A stretch of DNA of 64,000 nt. Origin: Streptomyces liliifuscus. GTDB taxonomy: Bacteria > Actinomycetota > Actinomycetes > Streptomycetales > Streptomycetaceae. The notes beneath the pieces are model-generated. The model was not told the DNA's origin. It did no database searches and saw only the letters and a list, made by a program, of their open reading frames with translations. Numbering within the stretch: the first letter of the stretch is position 1; each line of letters starts with the position of its first letter. This document shows, piece after piece, positions 26,485 to 35,090 of this stretch. The position numbers and the translations under genes are program-made. The stretch covers positions 7,688,001-7,752,000 of the forward strand of contig NZ_CP066831.1 of assembly GCF_016598615.1 (NCBI RefSeq), read 5' to 3'.

Positions 26485-27522
26485 ATGGCGCAGGCGTACA
26501 AGACGGAGACGGGCAGCGGTGACCAGGGGTCCGACCGCAGAGAACCCCGGCTTCGGCGCCTGCTCTCCACCCTCCGCAACGACCGGGGCATCTGGCGCCG
26601 GGGCATCGTCCTCGCCGCGTTCGCCCTCGTACTCGCCCTGGTCATGGGGCTGCACGCGCGGATCCCGAACACCATCGGCAACCTCGGCAGTCTCACGGAG
26701 ACGTTCCTGCCCTGGCTGGCCGTCCTCATCCCGGTGCTGTTCGTCCTCGCGCTGGTCCGCAGGTCCGCGACCGCGCTGATCGCCGTACTGCTGCCGGCGG
26801 TCGTCTGGCTCAACCTCTTCGGCGGACTGCTCGCCGACCGGACCGGCAGTGGCGGAAATCTCACGGTCGCCACGCACAACGTCAACGCCGAGAATCCGGA
26901 CCCGGCCGGTACGGCCCGTGACGTGGCCGCGTCCGGCGCCGACGTGGTCGCCCTGGAGGAGCTGACGGCCTCGGCGGTGCCGGTGTACGAGCAGGCGCTG
27001 GACTCGACGTACAAGTACCACTCCGTGCAGGGCACGGTCGGCCTGTGGAGCAAGTACTCGCTGAGCGAGTCCCGGCCGGTCGACATCAAGCTCGGCTGGA
27101 CGCGGGCGATGCGGGCCACCGTCACCGCGCCGGAGGGGAAGCTCGCGGTGTACGTGGCCCATCTCCCCTCCGTGCGGGTCAAGATGGAGGCCGGGTTCAC
27201 CGCGCGCCAGCGCGACAAGAGCGCCGACGCGCTCGGTGAGGCCATCGCCGACGAGAAGCTTCCGCAGGTCGCTCTGCTCGGTGACCTCAACGGCACGATG
27301 AACGACCGCGCGCTGAACGGCGTCACCTCGCAGATGCGCTCCACGCAGGGCGCGGCGGGCAGTGGGTTCGGGTTCAGCTGGCCCGCGTCGTTCCCGATGG
27401 CCCGGATCGACCAGATCATGGTCAAGGGCGTCGAGCCGGTCACCTCCTGGACGCTCCCGGAGACGGGCAGTGACCATCTTCCGATCGCTGCCCGCGTGAA
27501 GCTTTCGGCAACCGGCTCGTAA
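26485..27522 (+). CDS. Membrane protein with endonuclease/exonuclease/phosphatase domain
   Basis: The first 110 residues of this 345-residue protein hold three membrane helices (GIVLAAFALVLALVMGLHA, then WLAVLIPVLFVLALV, then ALIAVLLPAVVWLNLFGGLL). The rest is an EEP-fold domain facing outward: THNVNAENPD, VVALEEL (metal Glu), VAHLPS, LLGDLNGT (DxN) and GSDHLPIAARV (catalytic Asp-His). Such proteins hydrolyse phosphodiesters, but the substrate is not known. ATG 26485 follows GGTGAGG. It stands alone. Confidence 0.88.
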   Translation: MAQAYKTETGSGDQGSDRREPRLRRLLSTLRNDRGIWRRGIVLAAFALVLALVMGLHARIPNTIGNLGSLTETFLPWLAVLIPVLFVLALVRRSATALIAVLLPAVVWLNLFGGLLADRTGSGGNLTVATHNVNAENPDPAGTARDVAASGADVVALEELTASAVPVYEQALDSTYKYHSVQGTVGLWSKYSLSESRPVDIKLGWTRAMRATVTAPEGKLAVYVAHLPSVRVKMEAGFTARQRDKSADALGEAIADEKLPQVALLGDLNGTMNDRALNGVTSQMRSTQGAAGSGFGFSWPASFPMARIDQIMVKGVEPVTSWTLPETGSDHLPIAARVKLSATGS

Positions 27523-27610
27523 CCCCTGGGAATACTGGGCCTGGGACGCTTTGTTCCGTAGGTGAACATAAGCTGTACGGAACTCCGCTCACCCTTTGAA
27601 AGGCCCCCTC

Positions 27611-28828
27611 ATGCCCCTGGCCCTGCTCGCCCTAGCCGTGGGCGCCTTCGGCATCGGCACCACCGAGTTCGTGATGATGGGGCTGCTGCCCGATGTCGCG
27701 GACGACCTGGGTATCTCGATCCCCACCGCGGGACACCTGGTCTCGGCGTACGCGATCGGTGTCGTCGTCGGCGCCCCGCTGCTCGCCGCGGTGACCGCCC
27801 GAATGTCCCGCCGCAAGGTCCTGATCGGCCTCATGGTGCTGTTCGTCGTGGGCAACACGCTCTCGGCCTTCGCGCCCGACCATCACTCCCTGCTTGCCGC
27901 CCGGTTCCTCAGTGGTCTGCCGCACGGCGCGTTCTTCGGTGTCGGGGCCGTTGTCGCCACCGGGATGGTCGCCCCTGAGCGCAAGGCTCGTGCGGTCTCT
28001 CTGATGTTCCTCGGTCTGACCGTCGCGAACATCGCGGGTGTGCCTGCCGCGACGCTCGTGGGGCAGAACTTTGGCTGGCGTGCCACGTTCCTGGGTGTCA
28101 GTGTGATCGGCCTTGTGGCCATTGCGTCCTTGGCGCTGGTGTTGCCGCGTGACGAGTCTCATGCCCCTGCGGTTGGGCTGCGGGGGGAGTTGGCCGCGCT
28201 CAAGTCGTTGCCGGTGTGGCTGGCTCTTGGTACGACCGTTGCGGGCTTCGGTGCGCTTTTCTCGGCGTACAGCTACATCACGCCGATGCTTACGGACTCC
28301 GCCGGGTATGCCGACTCCAGTGTGACTCTGCTGCTTGCGCTGTTCGGGGTGGGCGCGACCATCGGGAACCTGGTGGGTGGTCGGCTGGCTGATCGGTCCA
28401 TGCGGGGGACGTTGTTCGGTGGGCTGGTCGCCCTCGTGGCGGTGCTGGCGCTCTTTCCGGTCCTCATGGGCGCGGCGTGGAGTGCGGCCCTGGCTGTGGT
28501 CCTGCTCGGAGTTGCTGCGTTCGTCACCAGTTCACCGCTTCTGCTGATGGTCATGGAGAAGGCGTCGTCGGCGCCGTCGTTGGCCTCGTCCGCGAATCAG
28601 GCCGCGTTCAACCTTGCCAATGCGGGTGGTGCGTGGATCGGCGGGCTCACGTTGGCGGCGGGCTTCGGTACGACGTCGCCTGCGCTGGCGGGTGCGGCTC
28701 TGGCGGTGCTGGGTCTGGGTGTGGCGGTGGTCGCGTATGTGGTGGACCGGCGCCGGGGCACGGTCAGTGTTGGACGTGTCGTCGCTGGGGGCGTTCCGCG
28801 GCATGTGGAGACGCCCGCCCATCGGTGA
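27611..28828 (+). CDS. MFS transporter, DHA1 (AraJ/CmlA-like) family
   Basis: This 405-residue, 12-helix transporter starts MPLALLALAVGAFGIGTTEFVMMGLLPDVADDLGIS, the signature of the DHA1 arabinose-efflux or chloramphenicol-efflux branch. Motif A-like ARMSRRKVLIGLMVLFVVGNTLSA and helix 4 LLAARFLSGLPHGAFFGVGAVVA are clear. A TTG five codons earlier is possible; the ATG has AAAGG before it. Codon use in the 3' half is less biased, with several TTG and GTT codons. No regulator is adjacent. Confidence 0.9.
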   Translation: MPLALLALAVGAFGIGTTEFVMMGLLPDVADDLGISIPTAGHLVSAYAIGVVVGAPLLAAVTARMSRRKVLIGLMVLFVVGNTLSAFAPDHHSLLAARFLSGLPHGAFFGVGAVVATGMVAPERKARAVSLMFLGLTVANIAGVPAATLVGQNFGWRATFLGVSVIGLVAIASLALVLPRDESHAPAVGLRGELAALKSLPVWLALGTTVAGFGALFSAYSYITPMLTDSAGYADSSVTLLLALFGVGATIGNLVGGRLADRSMRGTLFGGLVALVAVLALFPVLMGAAWSAALAVVLLGVAAFVTSSPLLLMVMEKASSAPSLASSANQAAFNLANAGGAWIGGLTLAAGFGTTSPALAGAALAVLGLGVAVVAYVVDRRRGTVSVGRVVAGGVPRHVETPAHR

Positions 28829-29095
28829 CCTCCGGTGGTTGTCTGCGGGTGCGTGGGGGCTGGTCGCGCCGTTCCTCGCGCCCCTTGGGTTCGTGGTGGG
28901 GCGGGGACGCGCCGGGACATCCGAGCTTGCTCTGTTGGAAGTCGGGTGGGCCCGGAAACGCGGCGCTCGCACGTCCCGACACGTCCCCTCACGTCTCGGG
29001 TCGGGTGCCGGTCCGACGCCCGACGTCCCTGAAAGCGGGGCAGCACCCCCGGGATTTGTCTTTCTTGCTTGGGGGGCGGTAGCCCCTGCTCTTAA
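28829..29095. other. Intergenic stretch with reverse interspersed element
   Basis: A reverse copy of the family lies at 28853-28885, just after the MFS stop. The next 200 bp are GC-rich with no gene or motif that I recognise. They lead into the forward tandem array at 29096. Confidence 0.6.
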
Positions 29096-29351
29096 GGGGC
29101 GCGGGGAACGGCGCGCCCAGCCCCCGCCGGGCCTGCAGCCGACATACGACGCTGAGCCCCGCTCACCTCAGGGGCGCGGGGAACTGCGCGATCGGCCCCC
29201 GCCGGGCCTGCAGCCGACATACGACATTGAGCCCCGCTCACCTCAGGGGCGCGGGGAACTGCGCGATCGGCCCCCGCCGACCTACAGCCGACATACGACA
29301 CTGAGCCCCGCTCACCTCAGGGGCGCGGGGAACTGCGCGATCGGCCCCCAC
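29096..29351 (+). repeat. 75-bp tandem array of the interspersed element, four copies
   Basis: Forward copies of the GGGGCGCGGGGAACTGCGCG element start at 29096, 29171, 29246 and 29320, a period of 75, 75 and 74 bp. The spacer is also conserved (GGCCTGCAGCCGACATACGA, then a TGAGCCCCGCTCACCTCA segment that can form its own small hairpin). The first copy is the most diverged. It lies between the MFS and DUF998 genes, both read rightward. Confidence 0.92.
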
Positions 29352-29407
29352 TCGCCCGCAGTCGACGGACATGCGAAACAAGCTCCCCGCCCCGATCATG
29401 GGCACCA

Positions 29408-30151
29408 ATGATCAAGCTCCGCCCGACCACAGCCGTCCTCCTGGCCCTCGGCGCGCTCACCTACACCGCCTGGGCACTTGAGGTCGTCCTGGCGACAGAC
29501 CTCGCCCCCGCCCACACCTACGTGAGCGAACTGGCCGCCCGGAACCAGCCCCACGGCACCCTGTTCCGCACGACGGACCTGCTCGCCGGCACCCTGGCAG
29601 GGGCCGCAGGCCTGCTGGAGCTGTTACGGCTGCCCTCCCCAGGGCGGTGGACAAGAGCAGGCTGGGCCGCGCTCGTCCTCTTCGGCGCCGCCACAGCCGT
29701 GGACTCCCGCCTGCCACTGAGCTGCGCGCCCACGGCTGATCCGGTGTGCGCCGCACAGGAGCGCGCGGGCCTGCTCCCGGCGGCCCATTCCGCGCACTCC
29801 GTGAGCAGTACGGTCGCCCTGTGCGGCATCCTCGTCGCCATGCTGGCCCTCACCCTCACCGCCCGCCGGTACACGCCCCGGGCGCCCCTCGCCCGCTCAG
29901 GCCCCGCCCTGGTGACGCTCGAACTGGCCGCCACTGCCTGGACGCTGGCCGCCATCGCCGCGCTGGAGGCGGGCCACGACGGCTGGGGCCTGGGCGTCGC
30001 CCAGCGCCTTCAGGTGGGCGTCATCGCTGTGTGGCTGACCTTCCTCGCCGTCTCGCTGCCGCGCCCCACGACACCCGGCGTACGGCTTCGGATCCCGGAC
30101 GTATACGACAGCCACCGCACCCCGTCCGGTCCTGGAGACGCCCGCCCATGA
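29408..30151 (+). CDS. DUF998 family membrane protein
   Basis: This is a 247-residue protein with about six membrane helices. The pattern LAPAHTYVSELAARNQPHGTLFRTTDLLAGTLAG near residues 33-68 and SRLPLSCAPTADPVCAAQE in the third loop are DUF998 features. Its stop overlaps the ATG of the following hydrolase (ATGA), so the two are translated together. The function of DUF998 proteins is unknown. Confidence 0.85.
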   Translation: MIKLRPTTAVLLALGALTYTAWALEVVLATDLAPAHTYVSELAARNQPHGTLFRTTDLLAGTLAGAAGLLELLRLPSPGRWTRAGWAALVLFGAATAVDSRLPLSCAPTADPVCAAQERAGLLPAAHSAHSVSSTVALCGILVAMLALTLTARRYTPRAPLARSGPALVTLELAATAWTLAAIAALEAGHDGWGLGVAQRLQVGVIAVWLTFLAVSLPRPTTPGVRLRIPDVYDSHRTPSGPGDARP

Positions 30152-30966
30152 CCTTCGTACGCGTCTTTGGAGTGCCTCACCACATCCGTGTCGACGGCAC
30201 CGGGCCCGTGTGCCTTCTCAGCGCCGGGCTGGGGATGGCGTGGTTCGACTGGGATCCCGTGGTTCCGCTGCTCGCCCCGTACCGTACGGTCGTCCGCTTT
30301 GATCGGCCGGGGCTCGGGCTCAGCGGCCACGCGCGCGCGTGGCCCACGCTCACCGGTGAGGCGGAGCGCATCGCGCGCGTGCTCGACGCGGCCGGGACCG
30401 GTGTGCCCGCGACCGTGGTGGGGCACTCGCTCGCCGGGTTCCACTGCGAGGCGTTCGCCCGGCTGTTTCCGGAGCGGACGGCCGGGCTCGTGCTCGTCGA
30501 CTCCAGCGTCGAGGAGGCGCCCCGGGGCAGGAGGGTCCCCGAGTTCTCGGACGCGTGCACGCGGGTGGGCGGCACGTTGCTGGCCGCCGCGGGTGTTCCG
30601 CGCCTCTTGGGGCCCTTCCTGCGGCGCACCGCGGTTCGCGTCGGGCGGCACAGTGGTGGTGATCCGGCCCCGGGCGACCTCGTTCGCCGCGCCTACTCCA
30701 CCAGCCGTTTTCTGCATGCCGTCGTCGCCGAGAACGCTCGCTATCGGGATCAGGCCGTCGAACTGGCCTCCCTGCGGGGACGGGTTCCGCTCGACGCGCC
30801 CGTCACGGTGCTTGCCGCGTACGAAGGTGGTTCGCGGGGGTGGCTCGATCGGCAGCGAGTTCTTGCCGAGCGGCTCGGCGGTACGTTGCGTGTGTCCGCG
30901 CCCGCCGGTCATCTCGTGATGCTCGACCGGCCCCAGGACGTCGCGGACGCGATTCTGGAGACATGA
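30148..30966 (+). CDS. Alpha/beta hydrolase
   Basis: The 272 residues form an alpha/beta-hydrolase with nucleophile elbow GHSLAG (Ser near residue 98), an oxyanion region around LSAGLGMAWFDW, and catalytic His in GHLVMLDRP near the C-terminus. There is no signal peptide. The ATG is embedded in the DUF998 stop codon overlap, so a joint role is likely, but no substrate can be named. Confidence 0.9.
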   Translation: MTFVRVFGVPHHIRVDGTGPVCLLSAGLGMAWFDWDPVVPLLAPYRTVVRFDRPGLGLSGHARAWPTLTGEAERIARVLDAAGTGVPATVVGHSLAGFHCEAFARLFPERTAGLVLVDSSVEEAPRGRRVPEFSDACTRVGGTLLAAAGVPRLLGPFLRRTAVRVGRHSGGDPAPGDLVRRAYSTSRFLHAVVAENARYRDQAVELASLRGRVPLDAPVTVLAAYEGGSRGWLDRQRVLAERLGGTLRVSAPAGHLVMLDRPQDVADAILET

Positions 30967-30970
30967 GCGC

Positions 30971-31010
30971 GCCCGTCCCTCGCCGAGAAGACGGCTGGCG
31001 AGGGACGGGC
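30971..31010. terminator. Bidirectional terminator between hydrolase and sedolisin
   Basis: GCCCGTCCCTCGCC and GGCGAGGGACGGGC pair perfectly over 14 bp with a 12-nt loop, followed by TTTC. It sits between two converging genes. Confidence 0.85.
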
Positions 31011-31031
31011 TTTCAACATGTGGGAAAAGCG

Positions 31032-32972
31032 TCAGTGGTGGTATGACGTCACATAGCCGGGGGCCGGTGAACCCACCCCGGTGACGTCGTCGTAGCCGCG
31101 CACTGCCTTCAGCGAGCTGTCCTTGCCCAGGCTGCGGACGGAGGTCAGCAGGCCCTCCGACGCGTCGAACGAGTTGACGAAGTCGACGCGCGCCACCGCG
31201 AGGTCTCGGCCCGTCGGGCGGTCCGTGACGTCGTGGTAGAGCTTCGAGCCGTACCGGTCGTAGATCGCCGGGTTGGCGAAACCGATCGGGTGGCCGCCGC
31301 GCTGCTGCTGGGCGAGCGCCTGGATGCCCGCGATGACCGGCGAGGCGAGCGAGGTGCCGCCGATGCGGTACTCGTCGTACTTCTGCGTTCCGTCCGGGAA
31401 GGTCTGCGTCTGGCCGACCAGGAACCCGGTGTTGGGGTCGGCGATCGCGGAGATGTCCGGCACCGTTCGCATCGCCTGGTTGCCGTGAGCCTTCGAGAGG
31501 GTGGATGGGACCACGCCTCGCTGGTAGAACGGCTGCTTCACCGTTGCGCTGGTGCCGCCGCCCGCGCCGGAGGTGTACGCGCCGGGGAAGTCCGTCCAGC
31601 TCTTGCCGTCGTCCGACAGTGTGGCCCTGAACGTGCCCCAGCCGGTCTCCCACTTGTACGTGTCGCCCTTGCCGACGGCCAGCGAGGTGCCGCCGACCGC
31701 CGTCACCCACGCCGAGTTGGCCGGGGTGTCGACCTGCTTCGTACCGGTGTGCGCGACCTCGTCGCCGTTGTCGCCGGACGAGAAGTAGAAGCCGATGCCC
31801 TCGATCGCGCCCAGCTGGAAGACCTGGTCGTAGGCGGCCGCGAGGTCCGGCGTCTGGTTGGCCTCGATGTCGCCCCACGAGTTGGAGACGATGTCGGCCA
31901 GATGCCCGTCGACGATCTTGCCCAGGGAGTCGAGCAGATCGTCGTCGTAGCAGGACTCGGCGCCCACATAGATGATGTCGGATGCCGGCGCTACGGCGTG
32001 CACGGCCTCGACGTCCAGGGTCTCCTCGCCGTACCAGCCCGCCGCGCCGCACTCCTCGGTCCGCGTGTACTGGGTCGGCAGCACCTGGCTCAACTGCCCG
32101 CCGCCGTACGCCGCGTCGCCGTGCTTCGCCGCGTACGTGGCCGCGTCCGCCGCGATGGTCGGCGAGGCGTACGCGTCCGTGATCGCCACGGTCACGCCCT
32201 TGCCGGTCGCCCGGCCCGCCCCGTAGGCCGCCCGCAACTGCTTGCCCGTGTAGCCCTTCACGGCGTACGGGATCTTCGTGCCGTACGCCTTCGGGAGCGT
32301 CGTCGCGGTCTTCGAGCCGTAGTACGAGGAGAACGGCCCGGCGTTGTGGAACACGGCGTCCGGCGGCGGCAGCGTGTCGGAGTGGTTCGCCTTGTGCGGG
32401 GCGTTGTCCAGGCCGGTGACCGTGAGGACCGCGCCGTTCAGGCCCGCGGGCGCCGAGGCGGTCTTGGCGGGTGCCCGGTATGTCTTCTTGCCCTTGGCGT
32501 AGTTGTGCAGCTGGGTGCCGAACGCCTTCTCCGCGTCGGCCACTTCACCCGTCACCGAGAGGTAGTGCCGGGTGGTGTCCGTGACGGTCAGTCCCGCCGA
32601 CTTCAACCAGGCGGTCACCTCGGCCACTTGGGCCTTGGTCGCGCCGAAGCGGGCCTCGGCCTGCCGCGCGCTCAGGTACTTCCCGTACGAGGGCGACGAC
32701 GGGTCGGATACGGCCTTGGCGTAGGCGCTCAGGCCCGCCGCGTCCCGGCCGGCGAGGTAGACCCGGGCCGAGACCCGGGAGGCGTCCGCCGTGGCTCCCT
32801 TGTCCGCCTGGGCGGTGGCCCACAGCGGTTTGGTGCCCTGGAGCGTGTCACGGCCGTCCGGGTCGGTCGACGCATGGGCGGCGGGTATGCCGAGTGCCAG
32901 CGCGCCGGCGAGCAGAGGCAGTGTCGCCGCCATGCTCACACCGGCACGCACCGCGGCTCGGTTGGATCTCAT
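31032..32972 (-). CDS. Secreted S53 (sedolisin) peptidase precursor
   Basis: Sedolisins are serine-carboxyl peptidases active at acid pH. This 646-residue precursor has a signal peptide (1-34, ending AHA). A pro-kumamolisin activation domain spans about 45-195 (VYLAGRDAAGLSAYAKAVSDPSSPSYGKYLSARQ). The catalytic domain contains EETLDVEAVHAVAP (Glu and Asp near 316-320), SSGDNGDE (oxyanion Asp near 403) and the Ser motif GGTSLASP near 542. A Ca-binding tail follows. It is likely exported by Sec and self-activated. GGGGG precedes the ATG. It is transcribed alone. Confidence 0.93.
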   Translation of the reverse strand: MRSNRAAVRAGVSMAATLPLLAGALALGIPAAHASTDPDGRDTLQGTKPLWATAQADKGATADASRVSARVYLAGRDAAGLSAYAKAVSDPSSPSYGKYLSARQAEARFGATKAQVAEVTAWLKSAGLTVTDTTRHYLSVTGEVADAEKAFGTQLHNYAKGKKTYRAPAKTASAPAGLNGAVLTVTGLDNAPHKANHSDTLPPPDAVFHNAGPFSSYYGSKTATTLPKAYGTKIPYAVKGYTGKQLRAAYGAGRATGKGVTVAITDAYASPTIAADAATYAAKHGDAAYGGGQLSQVLPTQYTRTEECGAAGWYGEETLDVEAVHAVAPASDIIYVGAESCYDDDLLDSLGKIVDGHLADIVSNSWGDIEANQTPDLAAAYDQVFQLGAIEGIGFYFSSGDNGDEVAHTGTKQVDTPANSAWVTAVGGTSLAVGKGDTYKWETGWGTFRATLSDDGKSWTDFPGAYTSGAGGGTSATVKQPFYQRGVVPSTLSKAHGNQAMRTVPDISAIADPNTGFLVGQTQTFPDGTQKYDEYRIGGTSLASPVIAGIQALAQQQRGGHPIGFANPAIYDRYGSKLYHDVTDRPTGRDLAVARVDFVNSFDASEGLLTSVRSLGKDSSLKAVRGYDDVTGVGSPAPGYVTSYHH

Positions 32973-33202
32973 GGAGAACCCCCTAATGGATCTCTGGATG
33001 GGGGTCACTCTTGCGATGAACCGTTCATGCCAGGGGAATGGCGGGGACATGGCTGGGCCAAGAAGCGCCCAAGGAACCGTATGTGCAAAGGATTTGGGGC
33101 GCGATGCCCGACATAAAGCGGGTCGCGCCCCCGGTGCCCCTGGAGCCACGGGTGCGGCTTGCGGGGAATTGCCCCGCTCGGCCCGGCGGCTTCGCGCCGG
33201 GG

Positions 33203-33835
33203 TCAGGCGAGCGGCTTCGCGCCGCGCTTCTTCAGCAGGTCGGTGATGAGTCGCATCTCCGACTCCTGGGCCTGGACCATTCCCTGCGCGAGCCGTCGCT
33301 CGACGCCGACCTTGCACCGCTCCACACAGCCCTTGGCCATGTGCACCCCGCCCATGTGGTGGGCGTACATGAGTTGCAGATAGCGGATCTCGGCGGCCTT
33401 GCCGTCGAGCTTGCCCAGCGACTCCATCTGGGCGGTCGTCGCCATGCCCGGCATCAGCGAGCCGTCCCCGGCGGACGGCATGCCGCTCATGTCCATCCAT
33501 GACATGGGTTCGTCGGCCGACACCTTGGGCAGCTCCCACAGGTCCAGCCAGCCGAGCATCATGCCGCGCTGGTTGGCCTGCGTCTGCGCGATGTCGTACG
33601 CGAGACGGCGTACCTCTTCGTCCTTGGTGCGGTCGCGGACGATGTACGACATCTCGACGGCCTGCTGGTGGTGCACCGCCATGTCACGCGCGAAGCCGGC
33701 GTCCGCGGAGTCGGCCGCCGGGGCCTTCATGCCGGAGTCGTCGCCGTCGGCGACCGCGTACGTGATCGCCCCGGCCGCCACGACGACGGCCGCGGCGACC
33801 CCGGAGATCCAGCCGGCGAACTTCATCTTCCTCAC
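33203..33835 (-). CDS. DUF305 Met/His-rich exported protein
   Basis: The 210-residue protein starts with a GTG that overlaps the stop of the DUF3105 gene (GTGA), so translation is probably coupled. A signal anchor (MKFAGWISGVAAAVVVAAGAITYAV) is followed by a helical DUF305 domain with two family motifs, MAVHHQQAVEM and YAHHMGGVHMAKG. Between them lies a Met-rich loop (MSWMDMSGMPSAGDGSLMPGM). The His and Met pattern suggests copper or another soft metal outside the membrane; this is inference. Two Cys follow the second motif. Confidence 0.88.
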   Translation of the reverse strand: MRKMKFAGWISGVAAAVVVAAGAITYAVADGDDSGMKAPAADSADAGFARDMAVHHQQAVEMSYIVRDRTKDEEVRRLAYDIAQTQANQRGMMLGWLDLWELPKVSADEPMSWMDMSGMPSAGDGSLMPGMATTAQMESLGKLDGKAAEIRYLQLMYAHHMGGVHMAKGCVERCKVGVERRLAQGMVQAQESEMRLITDLLKKRGAKPLA

Positions 33836-34500
33836 TGCGACAGGCCGTTGGTGCAGGCGGCGCCCGGCTCGGGCGTCTGCTTGCCCTGGACGTACGTCTC
33901 GAAGAACTTGGCGGCGGCCGGGTCGCTCGCACTCGTCACCGTACGCTGGTGGCCCCACGCGGAGAGCATGATCGGGTCCTTCTGGTCCTCGACCGGGCTC
34001 ATCAGCGTGTACGGGGTCTTCTTGACCTTCTCCGAGAGCGCCTTCACGTCCGCGTCCGACGCCTTGCTGTTGTACGTCACCCAGACCGCGCCGTGCTCAA
34101 GCGAGTGCACGGCGTTCACGTTCTTGATCGCCTTGGTGTAGACGTCGCCGTTGCAGTTCATCCACACCTGGTTGTGGTCACCGCCGACCGGGGGCTCCAT
34201 CGGGTACTTCACGTCCTTGGTGACGTGGTTCTGCGTGAGCTTGGTGCTCCACGTCTTCACCCCGTCCTTGCCCGTGACGAACTTCCCCGACGTCGACTTC
34301 GAGTCGCCCGACGCGCTGTCCTTGTCGTCGGACTGCGAGTTGATCAGGTACGCGCCGCCGGCGACGAGACCGGCGACGACGATCACGCTCGCGGTGATCG
34401 TGAGGATCCGGCTGCGGCGCTCACGTGCCTGCTCGGCACGCCGCATCTCCTCTATCCGCGCCTTGCGCGACTTGGACTCTGTCTTCTTGGCGGAACCCAT
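33832..34500 (-). CDS. DUF3105 membrane-anchored extracytoplasmic protein
   Basis: This 222-residue protein has a long charged cytoplasmic N-terminus (MGSAKKTESKSRKARIEEMRRAEQARERRSR). One helix follows (ILTITASVIVVAGLVAGGAYLI), then an extracytoplasmic DUF3105 domain with PPVGGDHNQVWMNCNGDVY and HSLEHGAVWVTY. The paired Cys and His residues could bind metal. It heads an operon with the DUF305 gene, a pairing that recurs in actinobacteria. It is divergent from nsrR. Confidence 0.87.
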   Translation of the reverse strand: MGSAKKTESKSRKARIEEMRRAEQARERRSRILTITASVIVVAGLVAGGAYLINSQSDDKDSASGDSKSTSGKFVTGKDGVKTWSTKLTQNHVTKDVKYPMEPPVGGDHNQVWMNCNGDVYTKAIKNVNAVHSLEHGAVWVTYNSKASDADVKALSEKVKKTPYTLMSPVEDQKDPIMLSAWGHQRTVTSASDPAAAKFFETYVQGKQTPEPGAACTNGLSQ

Positions 34501-34655
34501 GGGGTGGTCCTTCTGGGGAAAAGGGACAGTCGAGTGGTCCGCTGATCGTAGTGGGGGAGAAGTGGATGTATGCGGGGAGGCCGCAGGAATGGCCAAATGC
34601 CCGGGGCTCCCGGCGATAATTTGAACCTGGTATGCGCATTATCTACGCTGCCGGT

Positions 34656-35090
34656 ATGCGGCTGCTGCGATCCACCGACCTGGCTCTGCGCGTCCTGATG
34701 CGGCTCGCCGTCGCCGACGGCGCGACGCCCACGACCCGCGAGGTCGCGGACGGCATGGAGGTGCCGTACACGCACGCCGCGAAGGTGGTCGCCGAGCTGC
34801 AGCACCTCGGCCTCCTCGACGCCCGCCGGGGCCGGGGCGGCGGCCTCACGCTCACCGAGAAGGGGCGTACGGCCTCGGTCGGCGCGGTCGTACGGACCTT
34901 CGAGGGCGAGGGCGACGTCGTCGACTGCGAGGGCTCCACCCCCTGCCCGCTGAACTCCGGATGCCGCCTGCGCGGCGCCCTGCGCCGGGCCCAGGAGGCC
35001 TTCTACGCCTCCCTCGACCCGCTGACCGTCACGGACATGGTCGCCTCGCCGACCGGGCCGCTGCTGCTGGACATCTCCCGCGCTCACTGA
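34656..35090 (+). CDS. nsrR: Nitric oxide-sensing Rrf2-family regulator NsrR
   Basis: NsrR represses nitric oxide detoxification genes through a [4Fe-4S] cluster that reacts with NO. From the ATG at 34656 the 144-residue protein has Asp8 and three Cys at 91, 97 and 103 (spaced Cx5Cx5C). This is the ligand set known for Streptomyces coelicolor NsrR (Asp8 and three Cys). The winged helix is at 10-65. An ATG at 34632 would add eight residues and shift these ligands. A TGGTAT half-site near the start may allow autoregulation, but its partner half is poor. It converges on hmp with a 7-bp overlap. Confidence 0.93.
   Translation: MRLLRSTDLALRVLMRLAVADGATPTTREVADGMEVPYTHAAKVVAELQHLGLLDARRGRGGGLTLTEKGRTASVGAVVRTFEGEGDVVDCEGSTPCPLNSGCRLRGALRRAQEAFYASLDPLTVTDMVASPTGPLLLDISRAH

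Noticed and set aside
29096-29351. The four regular repeats as a CRISPR array
   Set aside because: The spacers are conserved between units rather than unique, and no cas gene is present.
30010-32052. A long minus-strand frame joining the hydrolase and sedolisin regions
   Set aside because: It runs out of frame through the sedolisin gene and antisense to the hydrolase; the catalytic motifs are in the called frames.
34624-34647. An NsrR operator over the nsrR start
   Set aside because: One half resembles TGGTAT sites but the partner half matches poorly; not called as a feature.
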